Assembly (NCBI RefSeq): GCF_039525035.1
Contig: NZ_BAAAHE010000010.1
Coordinates: forward strand, 52,400-116,399
Length of the DNA stretch: 64,000 nt
From: Sporichthya brevicatena
GTDB lineage: Bacteria; Actinomycetota; Actinomycetes; Sporichthyales; Sporichthyaceae
Direction: 5' to 3'
Of the stretch, positions 1 to 8,713 are shown one piece after another. Positions within the stretch are counted from its first letter, which is position 1, and every line of letters begins with the position of its first letter. Below the pieces are notes generated by a model. The model was given only the letters and a program-made list of their open reading frames with translations, had not been told where the DNA came from and did not search any database. The position numbers were made by a program, and so were the translations under genes.

Positions 1-10
1 CCGTTTCTGC

Positions 11-844
11 TTATTCCAGCGGGTGCGCGCGCAGGTGGGCGACGAGCAGCTCGGTGAAGCGCTCGGGGGCGGCCTCGGGGATCCAGTGGCTGACGCCGGG
101 CAGGATCTCGAAGGTGTACGGGCCGTCGACGTACCGTTCGGTGGTCTCCGCGCCCTTCCGCTTGAGCGCGACGTCGTGATCGCTCCACACGAAGAGCGTG
201 GGTTGCTGCACCCGGGCGCCGGAGCGCCTCCAGAGGTTGACCAGCGGGAGCCCGCGGTACCAGTGGATCGCGCCGCGCAGTGACTCCGCGTCCGGGAAGC
301 CGGCGAGGTCGCGCCGCGCCCCCTCCGGCGTCTGGCCCGCGTAGTCGGAGAGGAACCAGGTCCACCGGGCGCGCAGTGCCCGCTCGGGGAGCCAGGGCAG
401 CTGGAAGAACAGGATGTACCAGGAGGAGAGCACCTGTCGGCTCGTGCCCATCGAGGCGAGGAACGCCCGTGGGTGCGGTACCGACACCGACGCCACCGTC
501 GCGGCCCGCTCGGGATGGTCGGTCGCGAGGAACCACGCCACGATCGCGCCCCAGTCGTGGCCGACGACGTGGGCCCGTCCGCCGTACGCCTCCACCACGG
601 CGGCCGCGTCGGCGGTGAGCTCGCCGATCACGTAGTCGCGCCGGCGAGGCGGCCGGGCCTCGGGCGTGTACCCGCGCTGGTCGAACGTCACCGTCCGGTA
701 GCCGGCGGCGTTCAACAGCGGGACGACGCGGTCCCAGCAGTCCGCGTGCTGCGGGAACCCGTGCAGGAGCAGCACGACCTCGCCGTCCGCGGGCCCCGAC
801 GCCGAGGTCCGAAAGGTGCAAGGTCCGCGTGTGACGCTTGTCAT
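11..844 (-). CDS. alpha/beta hydrolase, epoxide hydrolase-like
   Basis: A 277-residue alpha/beta-hydrolase. The HGFP oxyanion motif (residues 29-32), the nucleophile elbow GHDWG (Asp97), a candidate acid in WSDHD (Asp222/224) and His253 in GVSHW give the Asp-Asp-His triad of epoxide hydrolases and haloalkane dehalogenases rather than the Ser triad of esterases. Lid tyrosines (Tyr143 and Tyr196) fit an epoxide hydrolase, which opens epoxides to diols in the cytoplasm. The ATG is only 38 bp from the divergent flavin oxidoreductase gene, so the two probably share a control region. Substrate unknown; dehalogenase activity is less likely given the tyrosines. Confidence 0.85.
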   Translation of the reverse strand: MTSVTRGPCTFRTSASGPADGEVVLLLHGFPQHADCWDRVVPLLNAAGYRTVTFDQRGYTPEARPPRRRDYVIGELTADAAAVVEAYGGRAHVVGHDWGAIVAWFLATDHPERAATVASVSVPHPRAFLASMGTSRQVLSSWYILFFQLPWLPERALRARWTWFLSDYAGQTPEGARRDLAGFPDAESLRGAIHWYRGLPLVNLWRRSGARVQQPTLFVWSDHDVALKRKGAETTERYVDGPYTFEILPGVSHWIPEAAPERFTELLVAHLRAHPLE

Positions 845-882
845 GGGGAATACGGTCTCAGAAACCCGACAGGAGGCCTGCG

Positions 883-2052
883 ATGCGCGATCGGCGGATG
901 CGATTCGGAATCTTCATGGCGCCCTTCCACCCGCCGGGGGAGAACCCCACGCTGCTGCTCGAGGGTGACCTGGCGACGGTCGAGTGGCTCGACCGCCTCG
1001 GTTACGACGAGGCCTGGATCGGCGAGCATCACTCGGCGGGCAGCGAGATCATCGCGTCCCCGGAGATCTTCATCGCCACCGCCGCCGAGCGCACCCGCCG
1101 CATCAAGCTGGGCACGGGTGTCATCTCCGCGTCGTACCACCACCCGCTGTGGGTGGCGGAGCGCGCGGTGCTGCTCGACCACCTGACGCGGGGTCGGTTC
1201 ATGCTCGGCCTCGGCCCCGGGTCGCTCCCGTCGGACGCGGCGATGATCGGGCTCGACATGCCCCGCACCCGCGAGCTGCTCGACGAGGCGACCGACCTGA
1301 TCGTGCGGCTGCTGCGCAGCGACGAACCGGTGAACTTCACCAACGACCGCTGGACCCTGCGCGACGCCCGGCTGCACCTGCGGCCCTACAGCGACCTCGA
1401 GATCGCCATCGCCGCGGTCGCGTCCCCGTCCGGTCCGCGGTTGGCCGGCCGCTACGGCCTGGGCCTGCTCTCGATCGGGGCCACGATGGCCGCCGGGTTC
1501 GACGTCCTCGCCCACCACTGGGACGTCATGGAGGAGCGGGCGGCGCACTACGGGACGACCGTCGACCGCTCCGCCTGGCGCCTGGTCGGACTGATGCACC
1601 TGGCCGAGACCAAGGAGCAGGCCTACGCCGACGTCGAGCACGGAATTATGAAGTGGTTCCACTACTTCCAGAAGGTGGCCGCCTTCCCGCAGATGGATGT
1701 CGGTGACGGTGCCTCGGTGCGCGACCACATCGACTTCGTCAACTCCTCCGGCATCGGCGTGATCGGCACCCCCGACGAGGCGGGGGAGCAGATCGAGCGG
1801 CTGTGGAAGCAGTCGAACGGCGGCTTCGGCGCCTACCTGCAGCTCAACCACGACTGGGCGAACCCCGCGCGGAAGGCCAACAGCTACGAGCTGTTCGCCC
1901 GTCACGTGATGCCGGAGTTCCAGGGTCAGGCCTACAGCACCCGGGAGGCGGCCGCCCGGGCGGCGGCGGTGCGGCCGGAGCTCGCGCAGTCCAACCTCGA
2001 CGCCGTCGCCGCGTCGACGGCGCGCTACGCCGCCGAGACCGCAAAGGGCTGA
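883..2052 (+). CDS. LLM-class flavin-dependent oxidoreductase (luciferase-like monooxygenase)
   Basis: A 389-residue protein of the bacterial-luciferase-like TIM-barrel family, which uses reduced FMN or F420 to oxidise small organic molecules. The N-terminus MRFGIFMAPFHPP, the GYDEAWIGEHH block (about residue 45) and the LGTGVISASYHHP strand are typical. The ATG at 883 has a textbook AGGAGG six bases upstream (871-876); an ATG five codons later is the only alternative. FMN or F420 use cannot be told from sequence. Divergent from the hydrolase gene across 38 bp, suggesting joint action on a xenobiotic or terpenoid, which is inference. The C-terminal ~40 residues are Ala-rich. Confidence 0.88.
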   Translation: MRDRRMRFGIFMAPFHPPGENPTLLLEGDLATVEWLDRLGYDEAWIGEHHSAGSEIIASPEIFIATAAERTRRIKLGTGVISASYHHPLWVAERAVLLDHLTRGRFMLGLGPGSLPSDAAMIGLDMPRTRELLDEATDLIVRLLRSDEPVNFTNDRWTLRDARLHLRPYSDLEIAIAAVASPSGPRLAGRYGLGLLSIGATMAAGFDVLAHHWDVMEERAAHYGTTVDRSAWRLVGLMHLAETKEQAYADVEHGIMKWFHYFQKVAAFPQMDVGDGASVRDHIDFVNSSGIGVIGTPDEAGEQIERLWKQSNGGFGAYLQLNHDWANPARKANSYELFARHVMPEFQGQAYSTREAAARAAAVRPELAQSNLDAVAASTARYAAETAKG

Positions 2053-2079
2053 CAGCGGCTGGTTCGGCAGGATGGGCCC

Positions 2080-2427
2080 ATGGCGGACGTACCCCCACAG
2101 CCGGTCGGCCCGGCCTTCCCGATGCCGCCGCGCACCTCCCAACGGTCGGTGTGGGTGGCGGTCACCGGCATCGGGTCGATCGTCGGGTTCTTCATGTGCT
2201 GCCTCGGGATCGTGCCGGCGATCGTGTCGCTCTGCCTGGCCCCGGGCGCACGGCGCGAACTCGCAACCACCGACGAGAACCTCACCGGCGACGGGCTGAT
2301 CCGGGCCGGGGTGGTCTGCAGCTGGATCACCATCGGCCTGACCGTCCTGGCGGTGATCGCTTTCGTGTTGTTCCTGTCGGCGTGGGAGTGGTCGATCGGG
2401 GAGTCGATCGAGTGGAGCAGCACGTGA
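2080..2427 (+). CDS. small two-helix membrane protein (DUF4190-like)
   Basis: A 115-residue protein with a short Pro-rich cytosolic N-terminus followed by two hydrophobic segments (about residues 25-53 and 77-102) separated by a charged loop containing LAPGARRELATTDENLTGDG. This pattern, with a small-residue-rich first helix and a GLIRAGVVCSWI second helix, resembles the DUF4190 group of actinobacterial membrane proteins of unknown role. A -10-like CAGGAT (2068-2073) lies six bases before the ATG and no clear Shine-Dalgarno is present, so the message may be leaderless. The next gene overlaps by 4 bp (GTGA) and is a divergent paralogue. No function is proposed. Confidence 0.7.
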   Translation: MADVPPQPVGPAFPMPPRTSQRSVWVAVTGIGSIVGFFMCCLGIVPAIVSLCLAPGARRELATTDENLTGDGLIRAGVVCSWITIGLTVLAVIAFVLFLSAWEWSIGESIEWSST

Positions 2428-2774
2428 CCGAGGTCGACGGACCGGACCACGACGAGTACCCGGAGGCCGTCGAGACCGAGGCGCTCCCGACGGCGCGGTC
2501 CGCGGCGGTGGTCGGGATGCTCGGCGTCGGGTCGCTGCCGGGAATGCTGTTCTGCGGACTGGGGACGCCGATGGCGGTCCTCGCGCTTGCGCTCGCGCCG
2601 TCGGCCCGGCGGCAGGTCGTGGACTCCCACGGCCGGTTCGGCGGTCTCGGCCTGATCCGGGCGGCGCGGATCTGCAGTGTCATCAGCCTCGTGATCGCCC
2701 TGCTGATGACGGTCGGGCTCGTGCTCGCGTGGAACTGGCTGATCGACTACGCGCGCGAGCACAACGGCGACTGA
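2424..2774 (+). CDS. small two-helix membrane protein, paralogue of upstream gene
   Basis: A 116-residue protein read from a GTG that overlaps the upstream stop (GTGA). An acidic N-terminus (about 30 residues) precedes two hydrophobic segments, and the loop LALAPSARRQVVDSHGRFGGLGLIRAARICS parallels the upstream protein's loop (LAPGARRELATTDEN...GLIRAGVVCS), so the pair looks like a tandem duplication. Both are likely expressed together and may act as a hetero-oligomer in the cytoplasmic membrane; that is inference. The following glycosyltransferase-like gene starts 3 bp after the stop, so they may share its mRNA. Confidence 0.65.
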   Translation: MTEVDGPDHDEYPEAVETEALPTARSAAVVGMLGVGSLPGMLFCGLGTPMAVLALALAPSARRQVVDSHGRFGGLGLIRAARICSVISLVIALLMTVGLVLAWNWLIDYAREHNGD

Positions 2775-2777
2775 CGC

Positions 2778-4712
2778 GTGTTCGTGCTCTACCTCACGCT
2801 CACCTGGCTCGGCGGCCTCGCCGTCGTGCACCGGCTCTGGCCGCACCTGCCGGTCCTGGCCCGGCTGGCCGGCGCCTTCGCGGCCGGGACCGTGATCACC
2901 GCCTGGGTCGCGTTCGCGGCCGCGTGGACCGCCCACGGGCTCGGGTCCGACGACGCGACCGGCGTCGGGGTCTGGGTCGCGGCCGCGGTCGACGCGGGGC
3001 TCGTCGCCGCGGGCTGGCGGGGACTGCGGCCGACCGCGGTGCGGATGCGGTGGCCCGATCTGCTCGGCCTCACCGTCGTCCTGAGCGTCGCGGCCTGGGT
3101 GATGCGGGCGCGGCTCTCCGGCGACCCGCTCGCGGTGTCGCTGAACACCTGGGGCGACACGTCGTTGCACGTGGGCATCGCCCGGTCGTTCTCGGAGGGC
3201 GCGAACTTCCCGCCGGAGCTGCCGATCTTCGCGGGCGAGCCGATCCGCTACCACTTCGGGTTCGACTTCTACGCCGGGACGCTGGAGCGGGCGGGCCTGC
3301 CGATCGGGCTCGCGTTCAACGTCCCCGGCGCCGTCGCGTTCGCGGCGATCTGCGTCCTGCTCGTCGAGTTCGGGCGGCTGCTGTGGCGGTCGAGTGCGGT
3401 GGGCGTGATCGCGGCGGTGCTCTTCGCCACGAACTCCTCGTTGGCGTTCCTGCGCTACTTCGAGGCCGAGGGCGCGGACGGGCTCCGGCCGGGCACGCTC
3501 TGGGACCACGTCGGCTACGACGGCGGCGGGCCGTACAACGGCGACGAGATCTCCATCTTCATGACGCTGAACCCGTATCTGACGCAGACGCATCTGATGG
3601 TGGCGCTGGTCGTCGTGCTGTTCGCCGTCCTCGTGCTGCTGACGGACCTGCGGGGCGACGGCCCGGGCACCGGCCGGCCGGCGGGTCGGACGGCGGCGAT
3701 CGGTCTCGGGCTGCTGCTCGGTGGGGCGTTCTGGTTCAACGGCATCGTCGTGGTGGTCGCGCTCGGCCTGGCCGGCGCGTTGTGCCTGCTCCACCGGGAG
3801 CTGCGTGGGTCTTTGCCGTTCCTGGTGGCCGGGGCGGTCGTGGCCCTCCCGCAGCTCGTCTGGCTGAACGGGGGGTTCGGCACCGGCGGGTCGGTGTCGT
3901 TCCACCTCGGCTACCTCGTCGAGGACTTCCACCCGGTCGACCCCCGGTCGTGGTGGGACTTCCTGCGCTACTGGTGGCTCAACCTCGGCGTCGCGCTCCC
4001 GCTGCTGGTCGCGGGGGCCGTGTTGTGCCGACCGCGCGAGCGCCGGGTGTTCGTCGCGGTGATGTCGGTGTTCCTGGTCGGCAACGTCGTCGCGTTCGGT
4101 CGGGAGCTGGGCGGCCACAACCACAAGGTCTTCAACCTGTGGGAGCTGCTGGTCAACCTGTTCGTCGCCTACGCCTTCGTGCGCCTCGTGACCTGGTTGT
4201 GGGGCCTCGCGCGGCCGGCCGCGATGGTGGCCGCGGGCCTCGCCGGCGTCCTGCTCCTCGCCTCGGGTGTCCTGGACTACCTGACGCTGAAGAACGACCC
4301 GCGCTACGAGGTGGTGGGGGACCGGGCCGCGGCCCTGGAGTGGATCCGCGAGCGGACCGCGCCCGACGCGGTGTTCCTGACGGCGTTCGGCGAGGTGTAC
4401 ACGACCCCGACGCTGGCCGGGCGGAAGGTGTACCTCGCCGGCTTCCGGCCGTGGGCCGAGATCATGGGCTACGACCACCTCCCGCGCGAGCAGCGGATCG
4501 CCGCCGTCTACGGCGCGGCGGACCGCGCCGCCGCCTGCCGGGCGTTGGCGGGGACCGGGGTCGACTACGTCGAGGTCGGCCCGGCCGAGCTCGGCACCAC
4601 CGCGTTCGACGCCAACCCCGACCTGTTCCCGGGGGACTTCGTCGAGGTCTACCGCGACGAGGTGTACGCGTTCTACGACGTGGCGCGGTCGTGCCCGGAG
4701 CCGGGTCAGTAG
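2778..4712 (+). CDS. GT-C-fold membrane glycosyltransferase-like protein
   Basis: A 644-residue polytopic membrane protein with roughly a dozen hydrophobic segments and a soluble C-terminal domain (about residue 510 onward). The motif WGDTSLH (125-131), in the first large extracytoplasmic loop, looks like the acidic catalytic motif of GT-C enzymes that use polyprenyl-phosphate sugars. A second protein in this window (8714-10606) has the matching WADYGVH and the same architecture, including an EWIRERTAPDAVFLT-type C-terminal segment. GTG start, 3 bp after the upstream gene. Converges with and overlaps the PIG-V-type gene by 7 bp. Donor and acceptor cannot be named. Confidence 0.7.
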   Translation: MFVLYLTLTWLGGLAVVHRLWPHLPVLARLAGAFAAGTVITAWVAFAAAWTAHGLGSDDATGVGVWVAAAVDAGLVAAGWRGLRPTAVRMRWPDLLGLTVVLSVAAWVMRARLSGDPLAVSLNTWGDTSLHVGIARSFSEGANFPPELPIFAGEPIRYHFGFDFYAGTLERAGLPIGLAFNVPGAVAFAAICVLLVEFGRLLWRSSAVGVIAAVLFATNSSLAFLRYFEAEGADGLRPGTLWDHVGYDGGGPYNGDEISIFMTLNPYLTQTHLMVALVVVLFAVLVLLTDLRGDGPGTGRPAGRTAAIGLGLLLGGAFWFNGIVVVVALGLAGALCLLHRELRGSLPFLVAGAVVALPQLVWLNGGFGTGGSVSFHLGYLVEDFHPVDPRSWWDFLRYWWLNLGVALPLLVAGAVLCRPRERRVFVAVMSVFLVGNVVAFGRELGGHNHKVFNLWELLVNLFVAYAFVRLVTWLWGLARPAAMVAAGLAGVLLLASGVLDYLTLKNDPRYEVVGDRAAALEWIRERTAPDAVFLTAFGEVYTTPTLAGRKVYLAGFRPWAEIMGYDHLPREQRIAAVYGAADRAAACRALAGTGVDYVEVGPAELGTTAFDANPDLFPGDFVEVYRDEVYAFYDVARSCPEPGQ

Positions 4713-5848
4713 GTGAACTGACCTCCGGCGTAGCGGTAGAAGAGCCACCCCTGCACCAGGACACTTCCCGCCAGCACCGGCGCGAGGACGCGGCGGGAGG
4801 AGGTGCGCAGCGCGAGCACGACGAACAGGGGCCAGAGCACGAGGGCGTAGCGGGGGAGGCTGATCAGCCAGGCCGCCGACATCGTGATGCCGAAGGCGAC
4901 GACGGTGTAGAGCAGGTCGTCGGCGCGCAGCGCCCGGGCGCCGAGCGCGAGGAGCAGGACGACGACGGCCGCGGCCACCAACCGGCTGACGAGGACGAAC
5001 TGCAGGTAGCCGTTGCCCTCGGTGGTGAGGCCCTCGACCGCGTCGGAGATCGGGACCCACGGCCAGACCCGTTCCTGGTGCCAGTGCTCCCGCTGGACGT
5101 CCAGGAAGTGGAACGGGCTGCCGTGCACGATCTGATTGATGCTCAGGTAGACGAGCAGGCCGGCGCCGCCCGTGGCGCTCCAGGCGAGTCGGCGCCACCG
5201 GACGCCGGGCGGTCCGCCCGCGCGGAGGGCACGGAACGCCATCGCCGCCGGTACCGCGACGCCCACCACCCGCGTGCCGGTGGCCAGCGCCCCGGCTGCG
5301 GCCGCGAGCGGCCACCGCCCGGAGCGGAGCGCGTGGGCGGCGCCGAGCGCCCCGACGAGGAACAGGGACTCGGTGTACGGCGCGAACAGGAAGAACGCCG
5401 TCGGGGAGGCGAGCAGCAGCAGGACGGCCCGGTCGGCCGCGGCCCGGCCGGCGTAGTCGAAGGTGACCCGGTGCAGCAGGTAGCAGGCGGCGACCGCGGC
5501 GGCGAACGAGACGGTCAGCCCCGCGAGCACGAGGTCGCGCACCACCACGTGCACGACGGCCACGGCGGCGGGGTAGCCGGGGAAGAAGACGATGAACAGC
5601 GGGTCGTCACCGCCGCTGCCCTCGGGGCGGTACCCGACCTCGGCCAGCCGCAGGTAGTGCGGGGCGTCCCACGCCGACCAGAGCGTGAAGAAGTTGCCCA
5701 CCCCGTCGCCGCCGTGCCGGTCGACGGACACGACCCCGATCACCTGCAGGACGGTGCGCGCGGCCAGGCACAGCAGGGTGCAGCGGAGGAGGAGCTCCCG
5801 CACCCCCGGTGCGGCGGTGGTGCGGTCGCGGAGCCCCTCGAGCGCCAT
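4706..5848 (-). CDS. PIG-V-type mannosyltransferase family membrane protein
   Basis: A 380-residue polytopic membrane protein. The segment LWSAWDAPHYLRLAEVGY (57-74), with Asp61, followed by FFPGYP (88-93), is the signature of the PIG-V/GPI-mannosyltransferase-2-like GT-C family, whose actinobacterial members use polyprenyl-phosphomannose at the outer face of the membrane. The ATG overlaps the stop of the GT2-GtrA gene (TGATG), so the two are translationally coupled. This fits a pathway in which the GT2 partner makes a lipid-linked sugar that this enzyme transfers. The acceptor (glycolipid, lipoglycan or protein) is unknown. The conserved C-terminal part is rich in hydrophobic helices to the end. 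Confidence 0.8.
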   Translation of the reverse strand: MALEGLRDRTTAAPGVRELLLRCTLLCLAARTVLQVIGVVSVDRHGGDGVGNFFTLWSAWDAPHYLRLAEVGYRPEGSGGDDPLFIVFFPGYPAAVAVVHVVVRDLVLAGLTVSFAAAVAACYLLHRVTFDYAGRAAADRAVLLLLASPTAFFLFAPYTESLFLVGALGAAHALRSGRWPLAAAAGALATGTRVVGVAVPAAMAFRALRAGGPPGVRWRRLAWSATGGAGLLVYLSINQIVHGSPFHFLDVQREHWHQERVWPWVPISDAVEGLTTEGNGYLQFVLVSRLVAAAVVVLLLALGARALRADDLLYTVVAFGITMSAAWLISLPRYALVLWPLFVVLALRTSSRRVLAPVLAGSVLVQGWLFYRYAGGQFTY

Positions 5849-7083
5849 CAGGTGCGGCGGAACACCCAGCGGCGGAGCAGCAGGAACCGCATCAGGGTGG
5901 CGACCGCGTTCGCCGTCACGGTGACGGCGAGTTCGAGGTTGCGCCCGGGATCGGTGGTCGTCGCGTGGAGCAGCGCGAGGGTGCCGCTGGTCAGCCCGAG
6001 GGCGAGCGCGAACACGATCAGGCCCTGGGCCTGGTGCTGGGCCTGCCGGGCCCGGCCGCGGATGCCGAAGGTGAACCGCCGGTTCAGCGCCGTGTTGCCG
6101 ACGGCGGTGATGAGCAGCGCGGTCGCGTTCGCGCCCTGGCCGCCCAACGGCGAGTGCAGGGCGAGGAACAGCAGGATGTAGGCGAGCGTGGAGAGCACCC
6201 CGACGGCCGCGAACCGGACGAGCTGCCGGGTCAACCCGGTGGGCACGCCCGGCGTGACGGGCTCCAGCGGCGACCGCCCGAGCTGGACGCTCAGGTCGTG
6301 CAGCGGCACCGTGCCGCGGGCGAAGGCCCGGATCAGCCGGAGGATGCCCCGGATGTCGTCGCGGGCCGTCGTGTAGATGTGGACGGTCGAGTTCGGGTCG
6401 TCCACCCAGTCGACCGGGACCTCGTGGATGCGCAGGCCGGCGCGCTCGGCGAGCACGAGCAGCTCGGTGTCGAAGAACCAGGCGTTGTCCTCCACGTGGG
6501 GGAGCAGGGCCTGGGCGACGTCGTGGCGGATCGCCTTGAACCCGCACTGGGCGTCGCTGAACTTCGCCGAGAGGGTGTGGCGGAGCATCAGGTTGTAGCT
6601 GCGGGAGATGAACTCCCGCTTCGCCCCGCGGACGACGCGCGAGCCCGGGTGCAGCCGGGTGCCGATCGCGACGTCGGAGTGCCCGGAGACCAGCGGTGCG
6701 ATCAGGGGCAGCAGACCGGCGAGGTCGGTCGACAGGTCCACGTCCATGTACGCGAGGACCTGGGCGTCGGAGGAGAGCCAGACCTGCCGCAGCGCCCGGC
6801 CGCGCCCCTTCTCGGGGAGATGGACCACCCGCACGTGCGGGTACTCGGCGGCCAGTCGCTCGGCCTGCTCAAGGGTGGTGTCGGTGCTCGCGTTGTCCGC
6901 GACCGTGATCCGGAAGGTGTACGGCAGGTTCTCGACCAGGTGCCCGTGCAGTCGGCGGACGCACGGCTCGAGGTCGATCTCCTCGTTGTAGACCGGCACG
7001 ACCACGTCGAGCACGGGGGCCGGCGACGTCAACAGGCCCCCCTCGTTCGGTTGCGGTCGGCTGTCCTTAAGAATGGCGGACAT
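5848..7083 (-). CDS. GT2 glycosyltransferase fused to GtrA membrane domain
   Basis: A 411-residue two-domain protein. Residues about 24-250 are a DPM1-type GT2 domain: VVVPVYNEE (28-36), ADNASTD (62-68), DVD (114-116) and the acidic DAQCGFKA block; such enzymes attach a nucleotide-activated sugar to polyprenyl phosphate on the inner face of the membrane. Residues about 287-410 form a four-helix GtrA/DPMS domain (LVRFAAVGVLSTL; GNTALNRRFTF), proposed in the family to help membrane anchoring or flipping. I chose ATG 7083; a GTG at 7161 preceded by GGGGGGTGGA would add 26 residues and overlap the start of the divergent PMT gene. Coupled to the PIG-V-type gene downstream. Confidence 0.85.
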   Translation of the reverse strand: MSAILKDSRPQPNEGGLLTSPAPVLDVVVPVYNEEIDLEPCVRRLHGHLVENLPYTFRITVADNASTDTTLEQAERLAAEYPHVRVVHLPEKGRGRALRQVWLSSDAQVLAYMDVDLSTDLAGLLPLIAPLVSGHSDVAIGTRLHPGSRVVRGAKREFISRSYNLMLRHTLSAKFSDAQCGFKAIRHDVAQALLPHVEDNAWFFDTELLVLAERAGLRIHEVPVDWVDDPNSTVHIYTTARDDIRGILRLIRAFARGTVPLHDLSVQLGRSPLEPVTPGVPTGLTRQLVRFAAVGVLSTLAYILLFLALHSPLGGQGANATALLITAVGNTALNRRFTFGIRGRARQAQHQAQGLIVFALALGLTSGTLALLHATTTDPGRNLELAVTVTANAVATLMRFLLLRRWVFRRT

Positions 7084-7155
7084 CCGGTGCGGATGCCGGT
7101 CGTGAAGTCTGTCCAACGCGCCCTCCGGTGTCGACGCCGGGGCGAAGGAGGGTCG

Positions 7156-8691
7156 GTGCACGCTTCCACCCCCCGGTCGACGGCATCACCGGCCGAGGGA
7201 TTCCCGGCCCGAATTCTTTCTCGGTTGCTGCGCGTCCCGACTGAAATCTACGTGCTCGCCGGTCTTGCGGTGCTCACGCGCTTCGTGTGGCTGACCCGGC
7301 CGCGGGCGATCGTCTTCGACGAGGTGTACTTCCGCGACGCCGCCCTGCGGTACGCGGACGGTTCGTACTACTTCGACCCGCATCCTCCGCTCGCGAAGCT
7401 GCTGCTGGCGGGGTGGGCCAAGCTCCTGGGCATCGACGCGGCGCACGACGTGCCCGACGGCGCGACACCCACCCCGGAGTCGCTCGACCCGGCGGTGGCG
7501 CTGCGGGTGCTCCCGGCGCTGGCGGGCGCGGCGCTGATCGTCGTCTTCTACTACTTCCTCAAGGAAATCGGGGCCGGACGGAAGGTCGCCACCCTCGGGG
7601 CGAGTGCGCTGCTGCTCGACAACGCCCTCGCGCTGGAGTCGCGGCTGATCCTGCTCGACTCGATGCTGCTGTTCTTCGGGATGGCGGGCATCACCGTCTT
7701 CCTCGCGGCGCGGCGCAGCACGGGACGCAAGCACTGGATCCTGCTGACGGTCGCGGCGCTGCTGATCGGCGCCTGCGTGTCCACGAAGGTGACCGGGCTC
7801 TGCATCCTCGGGGCGGTCGGGGTGATCGGTTTGGTCACGACGGTCCAGCACCGGGTGCCCTGGCGGCGCTGGCTGGCCCAGGCCGCCGTCCTGGTCGTCG
7901 TGCCGTTCGCGGTGTTCTTCGGCTCCTACGCGATCCACACGCCGCTGCTGCCGAACAGCGGCGACGGGGACCGGTTCATGTCGGAGGAGTTCCAGGCCAC
8001 GCTCAAGGGCAACCCGAACTACGACCCCGACGCCTCGATGGGGATGGTCGCGAGCTTCTTCGAGATGCAGCGCGCCACCCACGAGTACGAGAAGGCGCTC
8101 AAGGACCGGACGCACCCCTACCAGTCGGACTGGAAGGTCTGGCCGATCGAGAAGCGCTCGATCTACTACTACCTGGGCCCGGAGGAGGACGGCGGCAAGC
8201 ACCGCTACCTCTACCTGATCGGCAACCCCGTCGTGTGGTGGGGAACGCTCGTCGGGGTGGCGGGGACCGTCGTCGCCTGGGCCCTGATGCCGGCGCTGTA
8301 CCGGCCGCACCGGCGGCGGCTGGCGATGCTCGTCGTCGCGTACGTCGGGAGCTACCTGCCGTTCGCCTTCATCGACCGGCCGATGTTCCTGTACCACTAC
8401 TTCTTCCCGCTGCTGTTCAGTCTGGCCTTCGCGGTCTACGGCGTCGGGATCCTCGCCCGCTGGGCGCCCGACCCGGTCCCCGTCGAGGCGCGGAGCAATG
8501 TGAACTCGGCGGTGGTGGACGAGCCCGACGACCGGGCCTGGCGCTTCGCCTCCCGGGCGTCGCTGGTCGGTTACGCCGGCGTGATCACGCTCGCCCTGCT
8601 GGTGTTCCTGTGGTTCTCGCCGTTGACCTACGGCTTCCCGCTGACCGACGCCGAGCTCCAGGACCGCATGTGGCTGAGCACGTGGCGGTGA
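7156..8691 (+). CDS. pmt: dolichyl-phosphate-mannose--protein O-mannosyltransferase (PMT family)
   Basis: A 511-residue polytopic GT39 enzyme that transfers mannose from polyprenyl-phosphomannose to Ser/Thr of secreted proteins during Sec translocation. The catalytic loop shows FDEVYFRD (54-61; Asp55-Glu56) and FDPHPPLAK (73-81), and the C-terminal part carries the family's FIDRPMFLYHYFFPLL segment. The GTG at 7156 follows AAGGAGG (7145-7151) by four bases; no better start lies downstream before the conserved region. Divergent from the GT2-GtrA gene, the probable maker of its lipid-sugar donor. Length matches actinobacterial PMT enzymes. Confidence 0.9.
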   Translation: MHASTPRSTASPAEGFPARILSRLLRVPTEIYVLAGLAVLTRFVWLTRPRAIVFDEVYFRDAALRYADGSYYFDPHPPLAKLLLAGWAKLLGIDAAHDVPDGATPTPESLDPAVALRVLPALAGAALIVVFYYFLKEIGAGRKVATLGASALLLDNALALESRLILLDSMLLFFGMAGITVFLAARRSTGRKHWILLTVAALLIGACVSTKVTGLCILGAVGVIGLVTTVQHRVPWRRWLAQAAVLVVVPFAVFFGSYAIHTPLLPNSGDGDRFMSEEFQATLKGNPNYDPDASMGMVASFFEMQRATHEYEKALKDRTHPYQSDWKVWPIEKRSIYYYLGPEEDGGKHRYLYLIGNPVVWWGTLVGVAGTVVAWALMPALYRPHRRRLAMLVVAYVGSYLPFAFIDRPMFLYHYFFPLLFSLAFAVYGVGILARWAPDPVPVEARSNVNSAVVDEPDDRAWRFASRASLVGYAGVITLALLVFLWFSPLTYGFPLTDAELQDRMWLSTWR

Positions 8692-8713
8692 GCCGCCCGG
8701 CCCGGGGGCGGCG

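Noticed and set aside
2025-5315. A 1096-codon minus-strand frame and similar long frames opposite the glycosylation genes
   Set aside because: Low-complexity Arg/His/Asp/Pro products without homology features; the opposite strand encodes clear membrane proteins.
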